This document shows positions 1-8,877 of a stretch of DNA of 64,000 bases, one piece after another. Source of the DNA: Bacillus kexueae (GTDB taxonomy: Bacteria > Bacillota > Bacilli > Bacillales > Aeribacillaceae); contig NZ_JALAZE010000010.1 in NCBI RefSeq assembly GCF_022809095.1, positions 1-64,000 on the forward strand, read 5' to 3'. The stretch's first letter is position 1. Every line of letters begins with the position of its first letter. Both the position numbers and the translations under genes were made by a program. The notes below the pieces were generated by a model. The model was given only the letters and a program-made list of their open reading frames with translations, did no database searches and had not been told where the DNA came from.

Positions 1-664
1 CAACTTTATATGGTTCTATTGAGAATTCGATATTGCTATTATATAAGCCATCGTAATATTCTACTTCAATCCAGTGAACGTTCTTTTCAGCTGCCGGCAC
101 ATTACTACGGTCCTCAACTTTTACTTTCACTGCATCTTCGCGCGATGAGTCACTTGGGCTCCAGCGATTTAACACTAGTTGACCATCTATATATACTTTT
201 ATTCCATCATCGGCACGAGTTCTTATAATATATTCACCAGCTTCTAAACGTTTCGCCGTTGTATATTTTGCTGAAAAATTATCCACTGGAACACCGTTCG
301 CTGGGCTGTTTCGCCCATGATCTTCTCTTAATCGCTTTAATTCGCCTTCAGGAGCAATAACTTTTGCTGCCGTTGGTTGACCTTTCACATCCTTATTTGG
401 ATAATAATAGGCAATCCAATGGTCAAATGGCACGATATCTGAGAATAAAACCGCACGGCCCGAACCTTCATAATAATGAGTTTTCACGGTATGCGTTCCT
501 TCTTGTACATTTAACCACAATGCTCTATTTATTGTTCCAGAAGATGGAGACCAGCGATCTATAAGCCACTTCCCATCAACCTCTACCTTCACTCCATCAT
601 CAGCTAATGTTTGAACAAAGTAGTCACCAGCATTATAAGTACCACTCTGATCGAATATTGCAGT
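1..664. repeat. Intragenic direct repeat, copy 1 (382-codon period)
   Basis: Reads the same, base for base, as 1147-1810 at an offset of 1146 bp, which is exactly 382 codons. The match ends at 664/665 against 1810/1811 and continues leftwards out of the window, so the true length is unknown. It lies inside the PA14-like gene. Confidence 0.93.
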
Positions 665-1984
665 AAAATAATCTGGCGTTATGCTTGAAGAAGGCGCATT
701 GTACCCCCAGTTATAATGCACTCTTTGTTCCTTTCTCACATAACTTTTGTTTTCATCTCTAAAATAATTAAGGGAAATTTTTGATCGTTGCGTTAATTCA
801 AGAACTTCAACCTTTACTTGATGACGGCCTTGATCAATCAAAACCTTTCCGGTACGAGTTTGTCCATCGTTTGGCCCCCATGAATCTATTACAAGCTTAT
901 CATCAACCCAAAGTCGAACTCCATCATCAACTTTCACTTCAAAAGTATAGAAGCCAGTCTCAAAATCAATTTCCCTTAAGAACCGTGCTGTGAAATTATC
1001 TTTTGAAATTAAAGGATGTGGTGCTCCCCATCCCCAATCAAAATTTAGATTTTGAATCGGTTCGAGAGCATTTTCTCCTCCTAAGATAACTGGTACACCC
1101 GAAAGGCTCGTATTTGAATATAACTCTCCAATCCAGCCAGTATCGACAACTTTATATGGTTCTATTGAGAATTCGATATTGCTATTATATAAGCCATCGT
1201 AATATTCTACTTCAATCCAGTGAACGTTCTTTTCAGCTGCCGGCACATTACTACGGTCCTCAACTTTTACTTTCACTGCATCTTCGCGCGATGAGTCACT
1301 TGGGCTCCAGCGATTTAACACTAGTTGACCATCTATATATACTTTTATTCCATCATCGGCACGAGTTCTTATAATATATTCACCAGCTTCTAAACGTTTC
1401 GCCGTTGTATATTTTGCTGAAAAATTATCCACTGGAACACCGTTCGCTGGGCTGTTTCGCCCATGATCTTCTCTTAATCGCTTTAATTCGCCTTCAGGAG
1501 CAATAACTTTTGCTGCCGTTGGTTGACCTTTCACATCCTTATTTGGATAATAATAGGCAATCCAATGGTCAAATGGCACGATATCTGAGAATAAAACCGC
1601 ACGGCCCGAACCTTCATAATAATGAGTTTTCACGGTATGCGTTCCTTCTTGTACATTTAACCACAATGCTCTATTTATTGTTCCAGAAGATGGAGACCAG
1701 CGATCTATAAGCCACTTCCCATCAACCTCTACCTTCACTCCATCATCAGCTAATGTTTGAACAAAGTAGTCACCAGCATTATAAGTACCACTCTGATCGA
1801 ATATTGCAGTGAAATTATCGTTAGGTATTGATGGGGATGGACTACCGTATCCCCAGTTATAGTGGACATTCCTACTTTTTTCTAAGTAAAGATTAGAATT
1901 TGCTAGTGAAATATCTGCATTCCCTAATACAAAGGTTGTGAGAGTTACTATGAAAGCAATAATATTCAGTTTTTTGAGGTACAA
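1..1984 (-). CDS. Secreted PA14-like repeat protein, 5' part (runs off left edge)
   Basis: Open from a TTG at 1984 to the window edge (about 661 codons), so the C-terminus is missing. The TTG is the first start after an in-frame TAG two codons upstream, and it begins a convincing signal peptide: a lysine pair, a hydrophobic core, then an ALA-like site near ISLANS. The mature part is made of PA14-like modules, recognised by the repeated motifs ADDGVKVEVDG, ADDGIKVYIDG and DDGVRLWVDD, each followed by a W-containing strand. Three modules (about 382 residues) form one larger unit that is then repeated. PA14 domains bind glycans and are common in Bacillaceae surface proteins and wall hydrolases; any catalytic domain would lie beyond the edge. 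A weak purine-rich RBS and AT-rich upstream DNA precede it. Secretion is well supported; the function is unknown. Confidence 0.85.
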   Translation of the reverse strand, partial: MYLKKLNIIAFIVTLTTFVLGNADISLANSNLYLEKSRNVHYNWGYGSPSPSIPNDNFTAIFDQSGTYNAGDYFVQTLADDGVKVEVDGKWLIDRWSPSSGTINRALWLNVQEGTHTVKTHYYEGSGRAVLFSDIVPFDHWIAYYYPNKDVKGQPTAAKVIAPEGELKRLREDHGRNSPANGVPVDNFSAKYTTAKRLEAGEYIIRTRADDGIKVYIDGQLVLNRWSPSDSSREDAVKVKVEDRSNVPAAEKNVHWIEVEYYDGLYNSNIEFSIEPYKVVDTGWIGELYSNTSLSGVPVILGGENALEPIQNLNFDWGWGAPHPLISKDNFTARFLREIDFETGFYTFEVKVDDGVRLWVDDKLVIDSWGPNDGQTRTGKVLIDQGRHQVKVEVLELTQRSKISLNYFRDENKSYVRKEQRVHYNWGYNAPSSSITPDYFTAIFDQSGTYNAGDYFVQTLADDGVKVEVDGKWLIDRWSPSSGTINRALWLNVQEGTHTVKTHYYEGSGRAVLFSDIVPFDHWIAYYYPNKDVKGQPTAAKVIAPEGELKRLREDHGRNSPANGVPVDNFSAKYTTAKRLEAGEYIIRTRADDGIKVYIDGQLVLNRWSPSDSSREDAVKVKVEDRSNVPAAEKNVHWIEVEYYDGLYNSNIEFSIEPYKV
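1147..1810. repeat. Intragenic direct repeat, copy 2
   Basis: Partner of 1-664. The identity starts within the codons for the FTAIFDQSG segment of a PA14-like module. The sequence on either side of that boundary differs between the copies, with GSPSPSIPNDN in the N-terminal copy and NAPSSSITPDY in the next. The lack of even silent differences points to recent duplication or gene conversion. Confidence 0.93.
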
Positions 1985-2468
1985 ATCCTAACCAGCCCCC
2001 CTCTTATGTAAATAACTTTATTCTACAAATGTATCATATCATAAATTTCGACATGTAAATTTAAATTTTATGTAACATTTTTTACTATTATACTAAAATA
2101 TGTTATATCCAATCGAAACCTGTTGATCAATGGCTAACTCGTTATTTCTTACCCAAGTATCAACTTTAACAACCAAGAATGTAACAACCGAAAGTGTATC
2201 TTCTAGCATTTGGCCTAGAATTTAATACAATAATCGGTTGTAATCTAGCTAACCTGAATAGGTAAGAAATCTTTTCTTCCAATTAACCATTCACCTTCGG
2301 CAGAAAGAATGTTTTATTGTTTTAGAGACATCACCCAACCAAATCTAACCTCGTATAAATCTTTTAGATTTTAGGTCACTATGGACACCCCTTAGTAAAG
2401 CTACTTATTATTTATCCCATCACATATCGGAAAATTCCTCTTTTTATTACATACATGCCTAGACCCAA
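1985..2468. other. AT-rich non-coding stretch upstream of the PA14 gene
   Basis: No open frame with an RBS is visible on either strand. On the minus strand there are -10-like hexamers (TATAAT near 2090, TATGAT near 2040) that could drive the PA14 gene, but no good -35 box is paired with them. The 350 bp to the right hold several short inverted repeats but no riboswitch family I can recognise. Confidence 0.4.
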
Positions 2469-2506
2469 TAAAAAGAGCATTTGAATTTTAAAGAATTCAA
2501 ATGCTC
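2469..2506 (-). terminator. Intrinsic terminator after the lipoprotein gene
   Basis: A 13-bp perfect stem (GAGCATTTGAATT paired with AATTCAAATGCTC, 6-nt loop) followed on the minus strand by a T-rich tract. It lies 7 bp past the stop codon of the 2513-3490 gene and ends the minus arm of the polysaccharide locus. Confidence 0.93.
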
Positions 2507-2512
2507 TATATA

Positions 2513-3490
2513 TTACTTATATAAATACAGGAAAGCAAAAGTGTCCTCTTTTAAAGGCTCTGTATAAAAATCGATATGATAATCGCCCAATTCATAATGA
2601 TATTTTCTAATTTTATCGTCATCCAGGCTTTTAATACCGTCAGGATCTCCCACGTGGCTCATTACATCATTTACTTTTAAGTGAATAGGAACCTGAATCG
2701 CTGATATTTTACCTGTACTATCTACAATAAAATTAACGTTAAACTTTCTGTACCAATATGATTTTTCACTTTCATATTCAGAAATAAAACTCGGCTCACC
2801 ATACCTCTTCAATACCTCATTAATATCCATCCCAATAGGGATTGGAACCTTTTTAATAAGACCAAATTTAGCATAAGAAACAAACTCATCATCTAAAACA
2901 AGTCTGTTATTTTTTTCTTTTCCAATTAGAAAACTAAGGTATTTAGAAGCTGACAATATTTCACTGTCTTCTAAACTCTTTTGTATTATGTCTTTCTCAA
3001 GATTAATTAAGTTAATTAAAGGTGTCGTTCCAACGGTAATTCGAACAATTTTATCATTGTAGATTTCAAATACAATCTTGTATTTTTGTCTAATCAGATA
3101 AATCCAAGAAAGATCAGTATTTTCATCAGAAAACTCATAAATGTCCGAGTCCTTGTACAAGTCTATTATTTGATTTTTTGAGCTTCCAACAGATAGTTCA
3201 TCTTTCACAAGGATTTTTGGACTGCTTGTTGAAATTATATTCAATTTGTTATCTTCATCAAAACCAAGCATTAAATTTTCGTTGTATTCAACCAAATCTT
3301 TTTCGTTAAATTCAATTTCCCCTAAGACATCTTTAACATCCTTAATACCCAACCCGAGTTCTATTTCATATATATCATAAATATTTGTAGGAGTTGTCAC
3401 AAATTGAGAACCTTCGGTTAAATCATGTTCTTCCGAGCAACCATATAAAATGGTCAAAATTAATGAAAAGACTATCAACATCTTTTTCAT
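2513..3490 (-). CDS. Lipoprotein of unknown function, 325 aa
   Basis: Begins with MKKMLIVFSLILTILYGCSEE, a lipoprotein signal peptide with an LYGC lipobox at residues 15-18, so it should be tethered to the outer face of the membrane. The mature part seems to hold three related segments, each with a V-x-D/E-V-x(3-4)-G-D/E-P-like turn followed by beta-rich sequence (around residues 50, 220 and 275). This recalls the SmpA/OmlA and DUF4309 type of repeat in Bacillus lipoproteins. It is the last gene of the minus arm of the polysaccharide locus, 64 bp after ugd, and ends at a strong terminator. A role in export or assembly of the polymer is an inference from position only. The start has a G-rich RBS (GGCGGGG). 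Confidence 0.8.
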   Translation of the reverse strand: MKKMLIVFSLILTILYGCSEEHDLTEGSQFVTTPTNIYDIYEIELGLGIKDVKDVLGEIEFNEKDLVEYNENLMLGFDEDNKLNIISTSSPKILVKDELSVGSSKNQIIDLYKDSDIYEFSDENTDLSWIYLIRQKYKIVFEIYNDKIVRITVGTTPLINLINLEKDIIQKSLEDSEILSASKYLSFLIGKEKNNRLVLDDEFVSYAKFGLIKKVPIPIGMDINEVLKRYGEPSFISEYESEKSYWYRKFNVNFIVDSTGKISAIQVPIHLKVNDVMSHVGDPDGIKSLDDDKIRKYHYELGDYHIDFYTEPLKEDTFAFLYLYK

Positions 3491-3554
3491 TTTACCCCGC
3501 CGCCTATACTTTACAATTATTTTAGAAGACTTAGACGATAGACTTTAAAGAATA

Positions 3555-4868
3555 TTATATGATAGTAGTTATCTTTGGTCTTCCAATTGAATCATAATAA
3601 AATCCCATCTTTTCCATTTGTTTCGGGTCGAAAACATTTCGTCCGTCAATTACAATAGGATTTTTTAATAAGGTCTTCATCTTATCCAAATCAATTTCTT
3701 TGATTTCTTTCCAATCTGTAATTATGACAACACCATCTGCTCCATTCAAGACATCATCAATATTTGTCGAGGCATTTAAATCAGGGATGATTTTGCATGC
3801 ATTTGGAATTGCTATAGGGTCATAAGCGATAATGTCTGCATTTGCCTTTTTCAGTTCATTTATAACTGTTATAGCCGGAGACTCCCTCATATCATCTGTA
3901 TTAGGCTTAAAGGCTAAACCTAGTATAGCTATTCTTTTATTAATTAATTCCCCGTTAAATGCTTCGTTAATCTTATTTATAATTATATTTCTTTGTTGTA
4001 CGTTAACCTTAGTTACCGCTTCTAATATAGGTAGGTCGATTCCGTTTTTAATTCCCGTTGCCAAAAGTGCACTAATATCTTTAGGGAAGCATGATCCACC
4101 ATACCCAATGCCAGCTTTTAAGAAATGAGGACCTATACGACTATCAGTACCCATCCCCTCAGCAATTTTATTTATATCAGCACCAAATTTTTCTGCTAAC
4201 TTCGCCATTTCGTTAATAAAGCTTATTTTAGTAGCTAAGAAAGAATTTGCAGCGTACTTAATTAACTCAGCCGTAGATACATCTGTCTTAATTATTGTCG
4301 TATTAAACCCTTTATGAAGCTCCTCTAAAATCAAAGCTGCTTTTTCAGTTTCCGTACCTATAACAGCTCTTTCCATATTTAAAGTATCATATACAGCAGA
4401 CCCCTCACGTAAAAATTCAGGGTTTGATGCTATATCAAAATCATATTTCCCGCCAGAAGCTTCATTAACTATTTCCTTTATCTTCAAGTTAGTTCCTAAA
4501 GGAACTGTACTTTTCGTAACAATAACTTTATATTCGTTCAAATTTTCCCCAATGGACTTTGCTGCACTAAAAATATAAGACAAATCAGCTTCTCCCGACG
4601 GTAAAGGTGGGGTACCAACTGCTATTATTATAATCTCAGCGGATGTGACTGCATACTTAATATCTGTAGTGAAATATAGTTTTCCACTTTTTACATTCTT
4701 TTTAACTAAATCAGAAAGGCCTGGTTCATAAATTGGTATTTCACCCATAGTAAGCTTGTTGATTTTTTCTTGGTCTATGTCAACACAAGTCACTTCGTGA
4801 CCTATTTCACTAAAACACGTTCCAGATACAAGTCCTACATATCCAGTTCCAATCACACTTACTTTCAT
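3555..4868 (-). CDS. ugd: UDP-glucose 6-dehydrogenase
   Basis: Oxidises UDP-glucose to UDP-glucuronate with two NAD+, the precursor of teichuronic acid and other acidic polymers. The 437 residues show an N-terminal Rossmann motif (VIGTGYVGLVSG, residues 4-15), the central helix and dimer region, and the catalytic cysteine in GYGGSCFPKD near residue 260. The C-terminal UDP-binding domain contains LAFKPNTDDMRESPA. Length and motifs are typical of the TuaD/YwqF group. A canonical AAAGGAG-like RBS precedes the ATG. It follows galU by 21 bp, so the two enzymes making UDP-Glc and then UDP-GlcA are cotranscribed within the polysaccharide locus. In Bacillus subtilis the corresponding gene in the teichuronic acid operon is tuaD. 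Confidence 0.96.
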   Translation of the reverse strand: MKVSVIGTGYVGLVSGTCFSEIGHEVTCVDIDQEKINKLTMGEIPIYEPGLSDLVKKNVKSGKLYFTTDIKYAVTSAEIIIIAVGTPPLPSGEADLSYIFSAAKSIGENLNEYKVIVTKSTVPLGTNLKIKEIVNEASGGKYDFDIASNPEFLREGSAVYDTLNMERAVIGTETEKAALILEELHKGFNTTIIKTDVSTAELIKYAANSFLATKISFINEMAKLAEKFGADINKIAEGMGTDSRIGPHFLKAGIGYGGSCFPKDISALLATGIKNGIDLPILEAVTKVNVQQRNIIINKINEAFNGELINKRIAILGLAFKPNTDDMRESPAITVINELKKANADIIAYDPIAIPNACKIIPDLNASTNIDDVLNGADGVVIITDWKEIKEIDLDKMKTLLKNPIVIDGRNVFDPKQMEKMGFYYDSIGRPKITTII

Positions 4869-4889
4869 TATTATGTCTCCTTTTGCATA

Positions 4890-5762
4890 CTATACTAGAG
4901 TTCTTAACCAGTTCTTTAAATCCTCCCCAATATCCTCTCTTTGAAGAGCAATCTCTACTGTCGCCTGAACAAAGCCATACTTATTTCCTATATCATATCT
5001 TCTTCCATCAAATAGATAAGCGAAGATCTCTTTTTCTTTATTTAAAATTTTCAATGCATCTGTGAGTTGTATTTCATTTCCTTTTCCAGGCTTTAAATTT
5101 GTTAAAATCTCAAAGATGTCAGGTGTTAAAACATATCTACCCATTATTGCCATATTAGAAGGCGCTTCCTCAACTGAAGGTTTTTCCACTAAATCTGTCA
5201 CTTTTACAAAGTTTGAATCATTGGTATACGATTTATCATAATCAATGATTCCGTATTTAGTAACATCTTCACTATTAACCGACTGAACGCCAATGACCGA
5301 AGACCCTGTCTGCTCAAATTTATTTATTAATTGACCTAAACAAGGCTTCTCGGAAACAACAATATCATCCCCGAGCATGACTGCAAATGGATCATCACCA
5401 ATAAACTTTCGAGCACACCATATGGCATGTCCTAATCCCTTTGGTTCTTTTTGTCGGATATAATGAATATCTGCAATATCTGAAATCTGTCTTATTTCAT
5501 CTAACTCCTGTAACTTCCCTTTATTTTGAAGAGATTCTTCCAATTCCATTGATCTGTCAAAATGATCTTCGATTGCTCTTTTCCCTCTTCCAGTTACAAT
5601 CAGTATATCCTCAATTCCTGAAGCTACTGCTTCTTCAATAATGTATTGTATTGTTGGTTTATCTACAATTGGAAGCATTTCCTTTGGTTGAGCTTTAGTA
5701 GCGGGCAAAAACCTTGTACCTAAGCCAGCAGCAGGAATTACAGCTTTTTTTACCTTTTTCAT
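4890..5762 (-). CDS. galU: UTP-glucose-1-phosphate uridylyltransferase (GalU/GtaB)
   Basis: Makes UDP-glucose from UTP and glucose-1-phosphate. The N-terminal nucleotide-binding loop [14 protein letters not shown] (residues 10-23) and the downstream LVEKP and [10 protein letters not shown] segments are diagnostic of bacterial GalU/GtaB. The frame extends three codons upstream to a TTG, but GTAGGAG lies directly against that TTG and 9 nt from the ATG at 5762, so the 290-residue form starting [10 protein letters not shown] is preferred. It is cotranscribed with the upstream GT2 gene (12 bp gap) and with ugd. UDP-glucose would feed Ugd and the wall polymer, and also the epimerase GalE encoded at 35 kb. 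Confidence 0.96.
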   Translation of the reverse strand: MKKVKKAVIPAAGLGTRFLPATKAQPKEMLPIVDKPTIQYIIEEAVASGIEDILIVTGRGKRAIEDHFDRSMELEESLQNKGKLQELDEIRQISDIADIHYIRQKEPKGLGHAIWCARKFIGDDPFAVMLGDDIVVSEKPCLGQLINKFEQTGSSVIGVQSVNSEDVTKYGIIDYDKSYTNDSNFVKVTDLVEKPSVEEAPSNMAIMGRYVLTPDIFEILTNLKPGKGNEIQLTDALKILNKEKEIFAYLFDGRRYDIGNKYGFVQATVEIALQREDIGEDLKNWLRTLV

Positions 5763-5774
5763 AAATAACAACTC

Positions 5775-6533
5775 CTACGATTTTTTTATTGCATTAGTTG
5801 CGTACATAATAAAATACCACAAAGAACGTAAAAATGATATTTTCTCAATTTCTCGATACACTTGCCAATTTCTTTTGGCCGCTTTCAGTTTATTGCTAGA
5901 AATTGAACCTTTAACTTTCCGGTAATATGCTAATTCTTCTTGTAAACCATATGCTTTATATCCTCTTTTGAGTATATCTAACCAAAGTACAAAGTCTTGT
6001 CTTGTTCTAATATTAACCATTTCAAAGTGACCTATTTTCTCTTTATCAAGAACAACCGTTAAACAACCAATAATAGTATTCTTTAATAAACCTTCATAGT
6101 CGATTTCTTTAGGTACCTTGACGACCTTCCCAGTATCGTAACTATCCTCTGTAATAATACGGTAGTTTGTAAAAGTGAATGCATATTGGTTTTGCAACAT
6201 GAACTCAATTTGTTTTTCAAGCTTTTCATTGTGCCATTTATCGTCACTATCAAGAAAAGCAACAAACCTACCTTCAGCCGCCTTTATTGCTGTATTACGA
6301 GCAACTGCAGCTCCACTATTCTCCTTTAGTTTTATCAACTTTATTCTGGAATCTTCCTTACTATACTTCTCAATTATTTCAACACTATTATCAGTAGATA
6401 CATCATCTACTAATAACAACTCCCAATTTTGATATGTCTGATTTTGAACAGAAAGTATTGTTTCCTCCAGAAATTTTTCTGCATTATAAACTGGCGTAAT
6501 GATTGACACTAAATGTTCTTCCATCTTTTGCAT
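5775..6533 (-). CDS. Family 2 glycosyltransferase (TuaG-like), 252 aa
   Basis: A cytoplasmic GT-A fold sugar transferase. It shows the nucleotide-binding start VSIITPVYNAEKFLEE, the LLVDDVSTD strand, and the metal-binding motif in FLDSDDKW (about residue 95). It probably adds one sugar to the lipid-linked repeat unit. Length (252) and the C-terminal hydrophobic patch (SLWYFIMYATNAIKKS) are like TuaG of the Bacillus subtilis teichuronic acid cluster, but this cannot be settled without alignment. The start at 6533 follows AGGAGAGG by 4 nt; a second ATG three codons on is possible. It lies between the polymerase gene and galU in the minus arm. Confidence 0.88.
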   Translation of the reverse strand: MQKMEEHLVSIITPVYNAEKFLEETILSVQNQTYQNWELLLVDDVSTDNSVEIIEKYSKEDSRIKLIKLKENSGAAVARNTAIKAAEGRFVAFLDSDDKWHNEKLEKQIEFMLQNQYAFTFTNYRIITEDSYDTGKVVKVPKEIDYEGLLKNTIIGCLTVVLDKEKIGHFEMVNIRTRQDFVLWLDILKRGYKAYGLQEELAYYRKVKGSISSNKLKAAKRNWQVYREIEKISFLRSLWYFIMYATNAIKKS

Positions 6534-6549
6534 AATACCTCTCCTAAGA

Positions 6550-7881
6550 TTAATGCTCTTTCAACCTGTTTCCCATTTCTACTAGGAGGACTAAAATTAT
6601 CATTAACCCCCAGAACCTCGGTGTAACAAAATCCCCTCTATAGAGAGAAGTGATGACCAAATGTATAAAGAGGATATTTGCTATAAAAAAGTACCTATTG
6701 ATATTTCTTCTTTTAAAAAGAAAGAATAAGTAGTAGGTTATAAAAATTAACAAAAATAAAAAACCAAATATTCCGTGTTCAAAAATCAAATCTACGAACA
6801 TGTTATTAGAAGTTGTAGATACAGGTGCTGTATTAGGAAGTATTTTAGTTAATGAAAGAAATTCGTAAGAGCCTGGCCCATATCCAAAAACAGCACTTAT
6901 TATAGAATGATCAAAAATCCATACAAACGGCATGACATACATATACATTCGACTGTGATGTTCAATATCAAATATCGTGTCCAACCTTCCAATTACCGGT
7001 TGAGCAAATTTGATAAATACATCACTTTTTATTAGCACGACGGTCATTCCAATCCCCATTATAACTAACAATCCTAAAAGCAGCTTTCTTTTATATTTAA
7101 AATTGGATAACAAAATTAAAGCAATGAATACAAATAAAATTAAAGCTAAGTTAGCGTAGCCACTTACAGAAAATGAAAACAACAGAACTGTTAAAGCAGG
7201 AACAAACACAAATAACAAATAGCGCTTTAAACTAGCAAAGACTAATGAACCTAAAATAATTAAATCCAACATGAAGGGGACTAAATAACTAGGTTCGTCA
7301 GCAAATGATGTTAGCCTAAAGTTAAAAAGGACGTCATCAGAAACACTATGGACATAAGACCGCGTGTTCAAGTTAAACATAGGAACATCAAATAAAAAAT
7401 AAGAAAGCTGCCATATTCCCACAATAACCATTATTAAAAGGGACCACACATACGTTTTAATAATGGCTCCAATCTGATTATCTGTTAGTGTATTTCTAAT
7501 TTGGATAATAAAATACACTATAAAGAAAAAGATACTATAATTCACAACACGAGAAGTTAGAGAACCTTTAAAATATTCCACATACTCTACAGAGCTTAGC
7601 AAAGACAAATTATAAAACGAAGAAAATGTCGCTGACAAAACAGGAAAATAAAAGAAAAACAACAATACCTTATGATGAAATTCCATGTTTTTTACAGCTG
7701 TTTTATTGAACAAGATAAATAATACTGCCGAACCTGAAACTATCATCGAAATCATTACGGATGTAGGAACAGGCAGTATTTTTTGATACATGGTTGATAC
7801 TGAATACGGAATTAATGCAAAAAAAATTAAAATTAAAATATAAAAGATATTTACATTCTTTTCTCGAATATAGTTGATCAT
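6550..7881 (-). CDS. Wzy/O-antigen ligase-like polysaccharide polymerase
   Basis: A 443-residue integral membrane protein with about 11 or 12 hydrophobic segments. A larger extracytoplasmic loop in the C-terminal third carries FGYGPGSYEFLS and TSNNMFVDLIFEHG, the pattern seen in O-antigen ligase/polymerase domains and in TuaE. It would polymerise flipped repeat units at the outer face of the membrane. RBS TTAGGTGA lies at good spacing before ATG 7881. The gene is in the minus arm between two GT2 genes (16 and 22 bp gaps). Such proteins diverge fast, so the assignment rests on topology, loop motifs and context. Confidence 0.85.
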   Translation of the reverse strand: MINYIREKNVNIFYILILIFFALIPYSVSTMYQKILPVPTSVMISMIVSGSAVLFILFNKTAVKNMEFHHKVLLFFFYFPVLSATFSSFYNLSLLSSVEYVEYFKGSLTSRVVNYSIFFFIVYFIIQIRNTLTDNQIGAIIKTYVWSLLIMVIVGIWQLSYFLFDVPMFNLNTRSYVHSVSDDVLFNFRLTSFADEPSYLVPFMLDLIILGSLVFASLKRYLLFVFVPALTVLLFSFSVSGYANLALILFVFIALILLSNFKYKRKLLLGLLVIMGIGMTVVLIKSDVFIKFAQPVIGRLDTIFDIEHHSRMYMYVMPFVWIFDHSIISAVFGYGPGSYEFLSLTKILPNTAPVSTTSNNMFVDLIFEHGIFGFLFLLIFITYYLFFLFKRRNINRYFFIANILFIHLVITSLYRGDFVTPRFWGLMIILVLLVEMGNRLKEH

Positions 7882-7903
7882 ACTACTGTCACCTAATTAT
7901 CGT

Positions 7904-8707
7904 TTATGGTTTGAATTTTAAAGACTTTATCGAAGCATAAAACAACCCTTTTATCGGATTTTCAATTACACTATTCTTCTTCAATACAAAGGCAATAGTA
8001 AGAATTAGCGCAACAGGAGGGGAGAATATTCTTCTGAACAGAGCCCCTTTACCAATTATCTGATTGTCATTCATCTTGATTTGCGCTAGACTTTTCTTTT
8101 TGTGATAAACAACAATTTCAGGTACATAATTAATTTGGTAGCCCTTTTTAAATAAATCAGTTAGGAAAATATTTTCTTCACCTGATGGATAAATCCCACC
8201 TACTCCAAACCTTTCGTCAAAAGACACATGTTTTCTGTCTATTTTATTCAGATTAATAAAAATCTCTATTGACGAAACATTAAACAATCTCATGATACTA
8301 TCTATTTGTTCTTCTCTATCCCCATAATCTTTGTAATATTGTTCACATAATGGGTCAAAAATTTGAAAGCACATGGCTCCTGCATCTTCTCTCCTAATCC
8401 GTTCCACTATATTGGCAAAAGCTTCGGGAGGATACCAGCAATCGTCATCGGAGAATGTAACGATATCCCCTTTTACATACTTCATTCCTTCATTTCTGGC
8501 AATAGATAGCCCTTTTTTATTCATTCTAACATGATTGCATTTTTCTTTTATCGGGACTCCCGAAATAATCTCGTCAACTACCTCGTGATTATCTTGTGAA
8601 ACAATTATTAACTCGTAATTATCATAAGACTGTCCTTCAATTGATTTAAGTAATCTATGTAATTCCTCTTCTCTTGTACCAAGTGTAGGTATTATTAAAC
8701 TTAACAA
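7904..8707 (-). CDS. Family 2 glycosyltransferase, first gene of the minus arm
   Basis: A GT-A fold transferase with LSLIIPTLGTREEELHRLL at the N-terminus, YELIIVSQDNHE, and a DDDCWYP motif standing for the DxD site near residue 90. It ends with a short hydrophobic stretch (PPVALILTIAFVLKK) that may touch the membrane. The frame could begin at a GTG at 8725, but a GAGG sits 9 nt before the TTG at 8707, giving MLSLIIPTLG, the usual place for this fold to begin; the start is uncertain by six codons. It heads the minus-strand operon from a region shared with the divergent flippase gene. Confidence 0.85.
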   Translation of the reverse strand: MLSLIIPTLGTREEELHRLLKSIEGQSYDNYELIIVSQDNHEVVDEIISGVPIKEKCNHVRMNKKGLSIARNEGMKYVKGDIVTFSDDDCWYPPEAFANIVERIRREDAGAMCFQIFDPLCEQYYKDYGDREEQIDSIMRLFNVSSIEIFINLNKIDRKHVSFDERFGVGGIYPSGEENIFLTDLFKKGYQINYVPEIVVYHKKKSLAQIKMNDNQIIGKGALFRRIFSPPVALILTIAFVLKKNSVIENPIKGLFYASIKSLKFKP

Positions 8708-8731
8708 AATTATCAACCTCACCACATAAAA

Positions 8732-8760
8732 TTCAACTATAATATTATATCAAAGTTGAA
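8732..8760. promoter_or_regulatory. Inverted repeat around a -10 box in the divergent polysaccharide promoter region
   Basis: TTCAACT (8732-8738) and AGTTGAA (8754-8760) form a 7-bp inverted repeat. Between them, on the minus strand, lies TATAAT (8744-8749), a good -10 for the minus arm; the -35 at the right distance is poor. The position is compatible with an operator covering the promoter. This is seen in sequence only. Confidence 0.45.
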
Positions 8761-8877
8761 ATTATTAATACATATCGATTTCAAATTCTTTCCTACCATT
8801 TACCTGCCAACTATTTTATTGTATGCTTTTTATTGATTTACAAGTTTTATATTAAACAGTTAGGTTGGTGCACTTAA

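Noticed and set aside
2140-2400. Possible ydaO-type riboswitch
   Set aside because: A CTAACCTCGTA-like segment is present, but the other conserved blocks are not found in order and no gene lies downstream on that strand.
3832-4128. 98-codon plus-strand frame opposite ugd
   Set aside because: Lies wholly inside a certain gene on the other strand, with low-complexity sequence and no RBS.
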